A stretch of 34,845 nucleotides of DNA from an uncultured Prevotellaceae bacterium (lineage in GTDB: Bacteria; Bacteroidota; Bacteroidia; Bacteroidales; Bacteroidaceae), in the NCBI GenBank assembly GCA_900316445.1, contig ONCZ01000026.1, positions 1 to 34,845 of the forward strand. Reading direction: 5' to 3'. The notes below the pieces were generated by a model. That model ran no database searches. It saw only the letters and a program-made list of their open reading frames with translations, and was not told where the DNA came from. The position numbers and the translations under genes were made by a program. Below are positions 8,161 to 16,737 of the stretch, in pieces; within the stretch, counting starts at the first letter, position 1; the number at the start of each line of letters is the position of its first letter.

Positions 8161-9169
8161 TGGCTAATTCTTCAGCCTGCCTTCGGGCAGGCTTTTTTGT
8201 TTCCGTTAGGGGAATATTATCTACGTGGACATACGCTTTCGGCCTCTGATACTTGGGCAGCACTGCCTCACAGACTGTCTTCGCCTCTTCCACATCACCC
8301 TCCGTTAGCAACACGACCACCTCGCCAAACTTCTTATCCGGTCTTTTACTTATTAAATAAGGTACGCGTAAATGGGCTTTCAGCATCCGTTCCACCTCCT
8401 CCGCCTGAATCTTAATTCCCCCAGAGCAGATCACATTATCCCTCCTACCTAAAATTCTAAAGGAATGATTATTTGTCGCCAACTCAGCGATGTCATTCGT
8501 CACCAGCCTCTCTCTACACACCTCCGGCGCATCAATCACCAGACACCCCTCCTCATTCAGACTGACACTGACCGACGGGAACGGCGTGTACCACTCCGAT
8601 GCATCAGGCCCTGACAACCGCCTCAATGCGATATGCGATAGTGTCTCCGTCATCCCATACGTGCTCCACACTTGATTCGGAAACGCCTTCAGTTCCTCAG
8701 CCATCGCCTCGTCAATCGCTCCTCCGCCAATGATCAAGTGCTTAATCTGTTTCAACCGTTCCCGTTCCTCCGGCACCTGCAGCGAGTTATACACCTGCAT
8801 CGGCACCATCGCGGCCAGTTCCTCCCCTATGTTAGGGGAGGCTAGGAGGGGTCTGAACGAGCGTAAATCCCACTCTCGACAAATCTGTTCCGCCAACGGA
8901 TGTCCGCTCGGCTCGACAACAATCAGTCTCAAATTCCTCTCTATTGCCCTCACCACCATCATCTTGCCTGCGATATAGTCGAGCGACATACAGAGCAATG
9001 CCGTATCGCCAGCCTTCAGTCCGAGGAAGTCGCACGTAATCCGTGCCGAGGCCCTCATCCGCTGCTTCTCCACCAGCATCCGCTTCGGTTCCCCAGTACT
9101 CCCGCTCGTCTTCACCTCGACATACGGACTATCGCTATTCCATTCCTCTAAAAACTCTTCTAACGACAT
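8141..9169 (-). CDS. menE: o-Succinylbenzoate--CoA ligase
   Basis: Activates o-succinylbenzoate to its CoA thioester in menaquinone synthesis. At 342 residues it is a compact AMP-forming (ANL) ligase, like other Bacteroidales MenE proteins and shorter than the roughly 450-residue form elsewhere. Visible: P-loop TSGSTGEPK (21-29), LIIGGGAID, WSTYGMTETLSHIALRRL with the A5 YGMTET motif, LVTNDIAEL (A7) and ILGRRDNVICSGGIK (A8). The usual C-terminal lysine motif is present as PLTETKKP. Residues about 103-117 (RSFRPLLASPNIGEE) are encoded by a palindromic repeat lying between the GHPL segment and AAMVPMQV. The last codons (TTDFTD, stop) are encoded by the nonamer element, and the hairpin for the opposite gene lies just before them. 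The ATG at 9169 overlaps the menC stop by 10 nt, implying coupled translation. Confidence 0.93.
   Translation of the reverse strand: MSLEEFLEEWNSDSPYVEVKTSGSTGEPKRMLVEKQRMRASARITCDFLGLKAGDTALLCMSLDYIAGKMMVVRAIERNLRLIVVEPSGHPLAEQICREWDLRSFRPLLASPNIGEELAAMVPMQVYNSLQVPEERERLKQIKHLIIGGGAIDEAMAEELKAFPNQVWSTYGMTETLSHIALRRLSGPDASEWYTPFPSVSVSLNEEGCLVIDAPEVCRERLVTNDIAELATNNHSFRILGRRDNVICSGGIKIQAEEVERMLKAHLRVPYLISKRPDKKFGEVVVLLTEGDVEEAKTVCEAVLPKYQRPKAYVHVDNIPLTETKKPARRQAEELATTDFTD
8174..8198 (+). terminator. Terminator of the CE15-like gene, inside the 3' end of menE
   Basis: AGCCTGCC (8174-8181), loop TTCG, GGCAGGCT (8186-8193), then TTTTT. The UUCG-type loop and T-run are a strong plus-strand terminator. 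On the minus strand the same bases encode the KPARRQA part of MenE. Confidence 0.85.
8821..8860. repeat. Palindromic repeat half-element inside menE, in frame
   Basis: CCTCCCCTA (8821-8829) and TAGGGGAGG (8833-8841) form a 9-bp stem with a 3-nt loop, followed by CTAGGAGGGGTCTGAAC. Read on the minus strand it starts GTTCAGACCCCTCC, the same order of parts (GTTCAGAC, CCCTCC, then a palindrome) as one arm of the larger element in menD at 22125-22226. It encodes about 15 residues of MenE without breaking the frame. Confidence 0.75.
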
Positions 9170-10182
9170 ACGCGGAACAGCATATCACCTCTTACCTCCA
9201 ATCCCATATCGATATTATCCGTAAACAACTGTCCTGTTCCCAGGCCCTGCGGCATCGTAATATGGTCGCCATACACATCAGAGGCAAACTGCGCAATGGC
9301 ATTCAGGCCAATGTTACTCTCCAACGCCGACGTGATCCACGAGCTGATGCCCATATCCTTGGCCGTCTCGATCCACTCTCTGCAACCCTGCATGCCACCA
9401 TGCAACGACGGCTTCAGGATGATATATCTGGGTTTGATGATGTTCAGCATGTGCCGTTTCATCTCAGGGTCGTTCACACCGATCAGTTCCTCGTCGAGGG
9501 CGATGGGCAGGGGCGACTCCCGACAGAGCTCCGCCATATAGGCCCATTGCCCGGCCTTGATGGGTTGTTCGATGCTATGGATAGCGTACTGCGACAGGAG
9601 TTCCAGCTTATACAGCGCCTCCTCGTACTTAAAGGCCCCGTTGGCATCGAGCCTAAGCTCCACCTCATGATGTGAGAACCGTTCACGGATGCGCTTCACC
9701 AGATCCAGCTCCTGGTCGAAGTCTATGGCGCCAATCTTCAGTTTCACGCATCGGAAGCCCTTCTCCAGTTTCTCCTCCATACGCTTCAGCATCTCCTCAT
9801 AGCTGCCCATCCACACCAGGCCGTTGATGGGAATCCCCACCTCGCCGCGACTGAACGCCGTATCAAACAGCATATCGCCATTCGTCATATTCAGCCACGC
9901 CGTCTCCAGTCCAAACAGCATCGACGGATACTGCCGCCACGAATCATTATCTAATTCCTGCCTTTGGCAGAACTCCTCGCACACTCTATTTAATATCGAA
10001 CGATATTCTTCATCATCCATCGCATCACAGCTCAGATCCGGTAATGGTGCACACTCCCCCACTCCCTCTCTCTCGCCATCCGACAGACGAACCAACCAAA
10101 CTTTCCTGGTCGTATACACGCCCCTCGACGTCCCTGCCGGCTGCTTAAAATGCAGCGTCTTTTCTTCTATTTCGAACCGCAT
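9160..10182 (-). CDS. menC: o-Succinylbenzoate synthase
   Basis: Enolase-superfamily dehydratase that converts SHCHC to o-succinylbenzoate in menaquinone synthesis. Its 340 residues match the muconate-lactonizing-enzyme subgroup. Catalytic residues are visible: the KxK motif in VKLKI (K147, K149), metal ligands D179 (LRLDANGA), E205 (HSIEQP) and D230 (IALDEE), and the second lysine K257 (ILKPS). I start it at the ATG at 10182 (MRFEIEEKTLHF); a TTG two codons upstream is possible but lies in a repeat. The gap to menB upstream (10183-10221) is almost entirely one nonamer-repeat arm, and the 3' end overlaps menE. Gene order menB-menC-menE suggests one transcript. Confidence 0.95.
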   Translation of the reverse strand: MRFEIEEKTLHFKQPAGTSRGVYTTRKVWLVRLSDGEREGVGECAPLPDLSCDAMDDEEYRSILNRVCEEFCQRQELDNDSWRQYPSMLFGLETAWLNMTNGDMLFDTAFSRGEVGIPINGLVWMGSYEEMLKRMEEKLEKGFRCVKLKIGAIDFDQELDLVKRIRERFSHHEVELRLDANGAFKYEEALYKLELLSQYAIHSIEQPIKAGQWAYMAELCRESPLPIALDEELIGVNDPEMKRHMLNIIKPRYIILKPSLHGGMQGCREWIETAKDMGISSWITSALESNIGLNAIAQFASDVYGDHITMPQGLGTGQLFTDNIDMGLEVRGDMLFRVCR

Positions 10183-10187
10183 AGGCA

Positions 10188-10214
10188 AATCCGTATAATC
10201 CGTGAAATCCGTTG
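10188..10214. repeat. Single nonamer arm between menB and menC
   Basis: The 27-nt sequence beginning AATCCGTATAATCCGTG is identical, but for one base, to the right arm of the element at 8134-8160, in the same orientation. The two therefore bracket menC and menE as direct repeats. Confidence 0.85.
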
Positions 10215-10221
10215 TTCTTAA

Positions 10222-11088
10222 TTACGGCAGTTTCGGATACTTCTTAAAGTCCGGTTTCCGCTTCTCAAGGAAGGCCTTACCACCCTCCTGCGCCTCGTCG
10301 AGGAAATAATACAACATCGTCGCGTCGCCAGCCAGTTCCTGAATACCAGCCTGACCGTCTAACTCCGCGTTCAGTCCCGCCTTGATCATCCTCAGCGCCA
10401 ACGGCGAACGCTCCATCATCTCCTCGGCCCACGCCACGCACTCATCTTCCAACTGTTCGATGGGCACGACCTTGTTCACCATTCCCATCGCCTCAGCCTC
10501 ACGAGCCGAATACTGCCTGCAGAGGAACCAGATCTCCCGTGCCTTCTTCTGTCCGACGATTCGTGCCAGATAGCTGCTGCCGAATCCCGCATCAAACGAT
10601 CCCACCTTCGGCCCAGTCTGTCCGAAGATGGCATTCTCCGAGGCAATCGTCAGGTCGCAGACCAGATGCAACACATGTCCGCCACCTATCGCATAGCCGT
10701 TCACCATCGCAATCACCGGCTTCGGCAAGCGCCGTATCTGCATCTGCACATCGAGCACACTCAGACGGGGCACGCCCTCGTCATCCACATAGCCACCACG
10801 ACCTTTCACATGCATGTCGCCACCTGAACAGAACGCATGCTTCACGTCACGCAGCGTCTTGCCCTCCGGCACCTCACTCATCGCACCCGTCAACAGCACC
10901 ACGCTCACGTCCTGCATCTCACGGCACATAGCGAAGGCCTGGCTCAGCTCCCACGTCGTCTTCGGCGTGAAGGCGTTACGATACTGCGGACGGTTGATCG
11001 TGATCTTCGCGATGCCGTTATACTCCTCAAACAGGATCTCCTTAAACTCACGGACAGTCTTCCAAACTCTTGTTTCCATATCAGTCAT
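10222..11088 (-). CDS. menB: 1,4-Dihydroxy-2-naphthoyl-CoA synthase
   Basis: Crotonase-family enzyme that closes the second ring of the naphthoquinone (o-succinylbenzoyl-CoA to DHNA-CoA). Its 288 residues agree with MenB. Motifs: [11 protein letters not shown], the active-site loop [35 protein letters not shown] (oxyanion-hole glycines), [24 protein letters not shown] and the C-terminal [16 protein letters not shown], a MenB hallmark. Two starts are possible, 11088 (MTDMETRVW) and 11079 (METRVW); the first is listed. It heads the first men cluster; menC and menE follow. The remaining steps (menF, menD, menI) lie 10 kb away, on the same strand. Confidence 0.96.
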   Translation of the reverse strand: MTDMETRVWKTVREFKEILFEEYNGIAKITINRPQYRNAFTPKTTWELSQAFAMCREMQDVSVVLLTGAMSEVPEGKTLRDVKHAFCSGGDMHVKGRGGYVDDEGVPRLSVLDVQMQIRRLPKPVIAMVNGYAIGGGHVLHLVCDLTIASENAIFGQTGPKVGSFDAGFGSSYLARIVGQKKAREIWFLCRQYSAREAEAMGMVNKVVPIEQLEDECVAWAEEMMERSPLALRMIKAGLNAELDGQAGIQELAGDATMLYYFLDEAQEGGKAFLEKRKPDFKKYPKLP

Positions 11089-11105
11089 CTTTAATAATAA
11101 TGTTG

Positions 11106-11113
11106 CAAAGATA
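11106..11113 (-). promoter_or_regulatory. Probable -7 element of the menB promoter
   Basis: The minus-strand sequence TATCTTTG matches the Bacteroidetes -7 consensus 17 nt before the menB start at 11088. The -33 position has TCG instead of TTG, so the promoter is imperfect. The predicted leader is very short. Confidence 0.6.
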
Positions 11114-11193
11114 GTGCAAAATTTCGATTTAGCGAAGAGAATACCAATAAATTTGCATTCTTCTTTTTCCAAACCCGCCAACTAAGACACTAT

Positions 11194-11531
11194 CTTACAC
11201 TAAAAACGGTTACGGTTACAATTGTAACCATGTAACCTTTTCGGCATAAGACCATGAAATTTGTAAATAAAAATTCAAATTCCCGATATAATACCTTGCG
11301 ATTTCGTATCTTCTTGATTATCAGCGCTTTACATTTGCCTAATTTTGGGCTAAGGAAACCGAGACTTTATAGGCATGAAACTCCGACTTTCATGCCACCT
11401 TTCTGCCAAAAAGGTGCCTAGTTTCTTCCAGAAAGTCCTACCATTAATCGGCATGTAAAATAATTTGATAATCTCCACAATCATAAAGGTCACATGGTTA
11501 CAATTGTAACCGTAACCGTTTTCAGGGTAAG
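11194..11531. mobile_element. MITE-like element with about 47-bp terminal inverted repeats
   Basis: The arms at 11194-11240 and 11485-11531 are reverse complements with only a few mismatches. Each holds the perfect 16-bp palindrome GGTTACAATTGTAACC next to a repeated CGGTTACGG tract. Weaker similarity continues outward to about 11184 and 11542. The roughly 245-bp interior has no transposase; it contains a 9-bp stem GGCATGAAA/TTTCATGCC (about 11371-11395) and an ACCTTT/AAAGGT stem. It fills the whole gap between menB and the acyltransferase gene. A 65-codon frame across it is probably not a gene. Confidence 0.75.
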
Positions 11532-11546
11532 ACAGACTGTTTGACA

Positions 11547-12467
11547 TTAGCGTTTATAATAGAAATATTGGGATAATCCAATCCGAATCATCGTCCATTC
11601 GACAAACAGGCTTCCAGTGATACATATCAAAAGTGAGACTGACAGGAATAAAAGCCCTGTCGCCTCAAACTGAAGAACTGACGCCAAGGGCTTGCAGAGA
11701 AAGGTGAAGATCGGAGAAAACAGGAATAAAGGCATCGTGTTTCTTCCTAAAAACGTCAATAGGGAATTCGCCTTTTTCCCCGCATGGGAATGGACGAAGA
11801 GAAATCCTACAATCACGAGATAGACCATCAGCACACCACCAGACACCTCAAGCAGAAGGTTTTGCGGGTGTATCGCCAGTAATATAAATGCCAGTATTGC
11901 AATCGGTGATTGCTGAAAGACATCGGTGAAAGAAATGCCGCTTTGCCGCAACACCACTCCTGCAAGGAAATAAAGTGAACAGGCGAATGACATAATGCCA
12001 AGCATATTGGAAATCATATGAAAGATAATTCCAAGCAGGATGATCCGTGAATTGGTCTTCATAGGAACAAGATGGAATACCAGTATGTATGAGACTCCAC
12101 ACGTTATCAAAGTCTGCAAATACCAATATGGCCCAATGGGATGGAGAAACAGCCTATCGATAAACACGCCTAATGTCAGGACGTCGATATGTTCGCGTAT
12201 AGGCAATGCTGCGGCCATCACGATATAGCCGCCTTCCATCACAATATATGGAATGGCATAGCTGAGCATTGTCTTGATGAGCTCTTTACAAGGTTTGGTG
12301 ATGTTCATCAGATAGCCCGATATAATCAGGAAACCAGGCATATGAAATGTGTAGACAACCCGTTTGGCATACGGATACGTATCTCCGATATAGACCAAAT
12401 GAAAGGTAATCATCAGTATGATGAAAACGCCTTTCAAGAAATCCAATTCGTCAATTCGTTGCTGCAT
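11547..12467 (-). CDS. Membrane acyltransferase (acyltransferase 3 family)
   Basis: A 306-residue polytopic membrane protein with about ten hydrophobic segments. Family features are the N-terminal RIDELDFLKGVFIILMITFHLVY, with the conserved histidine in the first helix, and YTFHMPGFLIISGYLMN, the second-helix motif of the acyltransferase 3 / O-acetyltransferase family. Such proteins move acyl groups, often acetyl, onto surface polysaccharides or lipids at the inner membrane. The gene begins 5 nt after the glycosyltransferase stop and is the last of a five-gene minus-strand series headed by an ECF sigma factor. A role in decorating the glycan made by the adjacent glycosyltransferase is inference. 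Its base composition is more AT-rich than that of the men genes. Confidence 0.82.
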   Translation of the reverse strand: MQQRIDELDFLKGVFIILMITFHLVYIGDTYPYAKRVVYTFHMPGFLIISGYLMNITKPCKELIKTMLSYAIPYIVMEGGYIVMAAALPIREHIDVLTLGVFIDRLFLHPIGPYWYLQTLITCGVSYILVFHLVPMKTNSRIILLGIIFHMISNMLGIMSFACSLYFLAGVVLRQSGISFTDVFQQSPIAILAFILLAIHPQNLLLEVSGGVLMVYLVIVGFLFVHSHAGKKANSLLTFLGRNTMPLFLFSPIFTFLCKPLASVLQFEATGLLFLSVSLLICITGSLFVEWTMIRIGLSQYFYYKR

Positions 12468-12472
12468 TTGAG

Positions 12473-13513
12473 TTACCTAAGTCTATTTGCTGAGATGGCG
12501 GCACGATCGTCAATACTGAGAACGAGGCAATGGGGCAACATGTCATGAGGGCAATCGATGGCAGTGACACAAGGTTCGTCGGCTCTTACTTTCATGAGAA
12601 ACACGCTTGGCCCAGACGTGATAGTACCAACGAAGGCACGACAATGAAACAAAATGTCAAGAGAGGTGAGAAGTCGGATAATTGATTCTTTCTTCTCCTG
12701 AGGCGACAAACGGGTAAACGCCTGATGGTAATAGCCTGGCTCATCGGGCTGGCAGAGTGAGATGATTCGCACTTGGGGGAACTCATTCCGGACGATTTCC
12801 AATTGGTGGTAGTTGTCTGCAAGGGCGAAGATACAGTCGCCTTCCTGGGGATGCAGGGCCTCGATGATCTGTCGGCCTGTGATCAGTCGTGCCTCTTGAA
12901 CCTTGTCACCTCCTCTGATCTGAATGCCGGAATAAACTTGTGGCAGCGAGAGACGGACTTTTGCGTCTGCTATCTGCTGCTGAAGTCCTGGCTGGGGCTG
13001 CCAAACCATTCTTGCCATCATCGCATAGGCCTCGGTATAGGAGCAACTTATGCCAAGAGCAGGAATGTGATAATACCTGGCTGGCTCATGGGCCACATCC
13101 TGGCTCAGCCTGACATATTTGCCGTATGCCTTGAAAGCCAAGCAATGGCCTACGAGTGTTTTCAGCAGGAACTTCAGCTTCCAGAAGATGAAAGACGGGG
13201 ACTTCCTTCTGATAGTATTCTTCAATATGCGTCGCCATATGGGAGGACGATGAAGGTTGTATTTATGATGAAACGCCTCGTGAACCTCTTCACAAAATGG
13301 TGCAAAATATTCCGTCCATCCCTTACCAGTTCCGAAGTTGGCATCTTCTGAATAAAGCTGGAAACGATATCCTTTTGCAAGGCAATAGAGCATCGCATTA
13401 ATCATATAGTTCAGTTCGACGGTAAAACCGCAGTCTATGCCTGTATGATAGATGAGCCGCCTGGGGAAAGAGTTGTTAAGCTCCTTCCAATCTGATAGAT
13501 TCAGTTGTTTCAT
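12473..13513 (-). CDS. Fut8/NodZ-like glycosyltransferase (GT23-type, O-FucT superfamily)
   Basis: A 346-residue cytoplasmic protein whose layout resembles alpha-1,6-fucosyltransferases. The N-terminal GIDCGFTVELNYMINAMLYCL (25-45) corresponds to the CGFGCQLHH region of Fut8, with GWTEYFAPFCEEV (65-77) after it. YSGIQIRGGDKVQEA (194-208) matches the VHVRRTDK nucleotide-sugar motif, with R200 and D203. LLTSLDILFHCRAFVGTITSGPS (281-303) matches the LDIHFLSQADFLVCTFSS motif. The assignment rests on these remembered motifs, so donor sugar and acceptor remain open; GDP-fucose is a reasonable guess. It begins 7 nt after the receptor gene and ends 5 nt before the acyltransferase gene, implying co-transcription. 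Confidence 0.72.
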   Translation of the reverse strand: MKQLNLSDWKELNNSFPRRLIYHTGIDCGFTVELNYMINAMLYCLAKGYRFQLYSEDANFGTGKGWTEYFAPFCEEVHEAFHHKYNLHRPPIWRRILKNTIRRKSPSFIFWKLKFLLKTLVGHCLAFKAYGKYVRLSQDVAHEPARYYHIPALGISCSYTEAYAMMARMVWQPQPGLQQQIADAKVRLSLPQVYSGIQIRGGDKVQEARLITGRQIIEALHPQEGDCIFALADNYHQLEIVRNEFPQVRIISLCQPDEPGYYHQAFTRLSPQEKKESIIRLLTSLDILFHCRAFVGTITSGPSVFLMKVRADEPCVTAIDCPHDMLPHCLVLSIDDRAAISANRLR

Positions 13514-13520
13514 ATTATTG

Positions 13521-16100
13521 TTAGAAATCGTTTATGACGCGTTCTTTCATTTCGTCGCTCTGATATTGCCTATGACTTTGTCGCAGTCGTGCACCCCAGT
13601 TATAGATAAGCGTCAGACGGAGCTGCCGATAATTGAACTTATTATCAAAGTCCATTGCCGTAGTGCCGAGATATTCTGTTCCGCTGATACGAGATGCAAA
13701 CAGGTTCCGGCAAGTGAGGCCGATCGTCAGGCGGTCTTTCCAAAAACGGTATTGCAGTCCTGCATCAATCATATAGCGTGCATCCAAAGTCTTAGTGACA
13801 TCTTTCTCTGGGGAACTATATGTGACATTGAGGTTGGCTGTCCATTTGCGGTCGCGGTCAAAGAAGAAAGACGTCTGCAATACACCCGTATAACTCCATC
13901 CCTCGATGTCAGTCAACGTGCGCTGTCCATCGCCAGTGGTTCTGTTCCAACAGACACCTTGCATCAGAATGGCGTTCATCCATTTAAGACGGTCGAAATA
14001 GTAGAATGAGTTAATTCCGAGGCTTTGTTGATCCACCACATTATCCCACGTGCTAAAAGTTGCCTCTGTCCCGCCTATTATGGAAACCTGAGTCATACGG
14101 TTTGGCTCATAGGCATAATAAAGATCGAAACTCAGCGCACCCTTGTATGTGTATCCCATCATAGTCTTATAAAGATAGGTTGGCTTCAGGTATGGATTGC
14201 CCCACGTGTTATGATAGATGTCGTTGCAAAGGGTATCAGGGTTCACGTTGATGACATTTGGTCTGGTTATTCGACTGCTGAGATTCCAGTTCAGGGAATG
14301 GTCCCGATGGGGCTGATATCCGAGACTGAGTGAAGGAAAGAACCTACCGTATTCGGTATGATGTGCATTGTCATCGACTTTCGACTGCCTGTGTCCTTTC
14401 GTCCAGGTATGCTCATAACGTCCGCCGAGATTAAATGACAGTTTGTCTCCCCATTTCCCGCTATACTCTGCATACACGGAAAGTACATTTTCATTGTATA
14501 TGAAGTTGCTCCATTCCATATAGCCGGGTGCCCAGGAGAAGTTGATATCACGGTTACTACGGGTGAAAGTATAATGGCAGCCTAACTTGAACTTACCGAC
14601 ATTCGCATCCACTTTGGCAGAATAGCTTGTGACGTTCTGCGTGATTGTGTTTTGATAGATGAATTTCTCGAGCCAATACTCGTTATAAGTATAATATGCT
14701 TCAGACATTCGGTCGTCGCCCATCTTCATATGGTAATAGTCCAGATTATAGTCTATCTTAGAGCCTTCGGCATTCAGTTTCTGTGAGGCATAGACGTTCA
14801 GGGCATAGTTCCGAGTGTCTTCCTGACGCTGGGTTTGGGATGTGTCGACGCTTTGGATGTTGCTTCTTTTGATGTATTTACCGTCTACATCCAGTTGGCG
14901 ATCACCGTCACTGAACATAGCATATGCGCCAATATTGACTCGGTCTGAGGCATCGTAGTCGATCTGCCACCGGGCTGAGTAGTTGTTCTTTCTGATGTGA
15001 CCATTGTCAATGTTGTCGCGTATAAGATGTTCAAACGTCAGGGTGTTTGTTTCCTTGTAACGAATATTGTCCCAAATACCAGCCACGTTGAGTGAGGCTG
15101 AGACCTTTCCCTTGTTATAAATCACATTGGCATTCGCCTCGTCACCGTGCTCCTCATATTGCGTATGGGCATAGCCAACGGAACCACCGATATAGTCGTT
15201 GCCTTTCTTCTTCAGTATCAGGTTGATGACACCCGCATTGCCTGCTGCCGAGTATTCGGCACCTGGTGTCTGGATGATTTCAATCTTCTCCACGTCTGAG
15301 GCCGGATAGGACTTTAGGATCTGTAGCATTTCCTTTTGGCCTATGTGTTGTTCCTTATTGTTGATGCAGAAGATGATGCCACTGGTTCCAAAGAGGCTGA
15401 TGTCATCATCGTGAAGCATCACGCCTGGCGCATAACGCAGCAAATCGGTAGCATTGATGGCTCCGGTAATGTAACGGGTGTCGAACACAATCTTTCCTGC
15501 CTCACGACGCAGGATGGGCGTCTGGCCTTCTATGGTCACACCTTTCAGCGCTTGTGTCTCAGGGTGCATCCTGACGGTGCCAAGTTCAAGGCTGTTACAA
15601 TGCTTGAATATGGTTCTGTATCCGACATAAGAGATACGTACTATGACGGGATTCATATCACACGGAATGACGAAGTAGCCAGCCTCATTACTCACGCCTC
15701 CATCAATTACCGTTGAGTCTGATGGAGAAAGGAGGAGAACATTGGCATAGGCAACAGGCAGGCCCGTCTCGTCGATAATGGAACCTTTCAGATGAAGACT
15801 GGCCTTATGCGTACACTCTATAAAGAATTCCTTTTTACTGTGCTTGATGACGCGAACGGGATAGAAACCTATGATCTGCTGAATAGCGTCAGATACAGAC
15901 TTATGCCTGATGTGTGTGGTCACTCGGAAATCTTCCAGTTCGTTGTACATAAAGCTGATGTTATAATCACGGAACTGTTCGTTGAGGTCGAGTAATGCAT
16001 CTGACATAGATACATTCTCGTAGTTGCGCGTAACCTTCTGCGCCAGAACATCAACGAAGCAGCACATCGTAAGTAGAATTATAACAACACGCTTTTTCAT
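13521..16100 (-). CDS. STN-type outer-membrane receptor of a sigma/anti-sigma signalling unit
   Basis: An 859-residue protein with signal peptide (MKKRVVIILLTMCCFVDVLAQ). An STN (secretin/TonB short N-terminal) signalling domain at about 25-82 includes VSMSDALLDLNEQF and KSVSDAIQQIIGF. A carboxypeptidase-regulatory-like domain follows (about 102-185, LKGSIIDETGLPVAYANVLL, VRISYVGYRT), then a plug (about 205-300, TDLLRYAPGVMLHDDDISLFG and VEKIEIIQTPGAEYSAAGNAGVINLILKKK) and a beta-barrel of OMP_b-brl_3 type to the end. In such receptors the STN domain contacts the periplasmic part of the anti-sigma factor when ligand binds. That anti-sigma gene lies immediately upstream and overlaps by 4 nt (ATGA). 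There is no SusD-like gene. The two following genes are a glycosyltransferase and an acyltransferase, an unusual partnership. Confidence 0.88.
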   Translation of the reverse strand: MKKRVVIILLTMCCFVDVLAQKVTRNYENVSMSDALLDLNEQFRDYNISFMYNELEDFRVTTHIRHKSVSDAIQQIIGFYPVRVIKHSKKEFFIECTHKASLHLKGSIIDETGLPVAYANVLLLSPSDSTVIDGGVSNEAGYFVIPCDMNPVIVRISYVGYRTIFKHCNSLELGTVRMHPETQALKGVTIEGQTPILRREAGKIVFDTRYITGAINATDLLRYAPGVMLHDDDISLFGTSGIIFCINNKEQHIGQKEMLQILKSYPASDVEKIEIIQTPGAEYSAAGNAGVINLILKKKGNDYIGGSVGYAHTQYEEHGDEANANVIYNKGKVSASLNVAGIWDNIRYKETNTLTFEHLIRDNIDNGHIRKNNYSARWQIDYDASDRVNIGAYAMFSDGDRQLDVDGKYIKRSNIQSVDTSQTQRQEDTRNYALNVYASQKLNAEGSKIDYNLDYYHMKMGDDRMSEAYYTYNEYWLEKFIYQNTITQNVTSYSAKVDANVGKFKLGCHYTFTRSNRDINFSWAPGYMEWSNFIYNENVLSVYAEYSGKWGDKLSFNLGGRYEHTWTKGHRQSKVDDNAHHTEYGRFFPSLSLGYQPHRDHSLNWNLSSRITRPNVINVNPDTLCNDIYHNTWGNPYLKPTYLYKTMMGYTYKGALSFDLYYAYEPNRMTQVSIIGGTEATFSTWDNVVDQQSLGINSFYYFDRLKWMNAILMQGVCWNRTTGDGQRTLTDIEGWSYTGVLQTSFFFDRDRKWTANLNVTYSSPEKDVTKTLDARYMIDAGLQYRFWKDRLTIGLTCRNLFASRISGTEYLGTTAMDFDNKFNYRQLRLTLIYNWGARLRQSHRQYQSDEMKERVINDF

Positions 16101-16732
16101 CTGACAATCAGTTTGCCATCCTCAATGGCCATATCGACATATTCGAACATATTCAACTTCTCAACCACTTCCTGCAGACTATCACTCGGCTTCCATACGA
16201 AATGAAAGCGTAGCTGGCTGGCCTGCTCGTTTTGCAAGTTCACATCCATATGATGCCTGGAAGCGATGCTCTTGGCAATACTATCTAATGAAACATTGTT
16301 AAACACAACAGGTTCAGCCTGGACGGCAGTGTCGCCTTGGTTGGTATTCGCAAGAGCAGCCTGTTGTCTGACCGACTGTTCCTTTGGTTGAGATTCCTGA
16401 ACACCTGAGTTATGACGAATCATATGGATGGAAGCAAAAGCAAGACCTGTGACAAAAAGGATACCGATGAACATAGCAGCCATTTTGAGCCAGTTGTACT
16501 GTGGCTTCTGCTTGGCAAAGTGCTTTGAAGCAAATTCCTTCCATTCGTCTTCTACATCCTGCTCCGATACAGTGAACTCGTCATTTATGATAGCACGCTT
16601 CAACTGGGCCGTGGCTTCCATCAGTTCCTGTGCCTCGACGTCGTTAAGCATCTGCTCCAGTGCCTCGTCTGAAAACTGCTCTGGATGATCCTGCATGTCA
16701 AGCAGCATCTTGATCTTTTCGTCTCTGTCCAT
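16097..16732 (-). CDS. Single-pass anti-sigma factor with DUF4974-like periplasmic domain
   Basis: A 211-residue protein in the position of a FecR-type anti-sigma factor. The N-terminal cytoplasmic part (1-80) is acidic and helical, as expected for sigma binding. One transmembrane segment covers about 83-104 (MAAMFIGILFVTGLAFASIHM). The periplasmic end (about 143-211) resembles the small domain found at the C-terminus of Bacteroidetes FecR proteins (FNNVSLDSIAKSIASR, LQEVVEKL, DGKLIVR). The middle FecR beta domain is missing, so the protein is about 120 residues shorter than usual. It is 5 nt from the sigma-factor gene and overlaps the receptor start, so all three should be made together. Confidence 0.8.
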   Translation of the reverse strand: MDRDEKIKMLLDMQDHPEQFSDEALEQMLNDVEAQELMEATAQLKRAIINDEFTVSEQDVEDEWKEFASKHFAKQKPQYNWLKMAAMFIGILFVTGLAFASIHMIRHNSGVQESQPKEQSVRQQAALANTNQGDTAVQAEPVVFNNVSLDSIAKSIASRHHMDVNLQNEQASQLRFHFVWKPSDSLQEVVEKLNMFEYVDMAIEDGKLIVR

Positions 16733-16737
16733 TCCTT

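Noticed and set aside
10183-10188. TTG at 10188 as start of menC
   Set aside because: It lies in the nonamer repeat and an ATG two codons later gives the usual N-terminus.
11350-11547. 65-codon minus-strand frame inside the MITE-like element
   Set aside because: It runs through the terminal inverted repeat and internal stems; no known domain and no promoter.
13521-16100. Receptor as a SusC of a polysaccharide utilisation locus
   Set aside because: No SusD and no glycoside hydrolases are near; the barrel matches the OMP_b-brl_3 type better.
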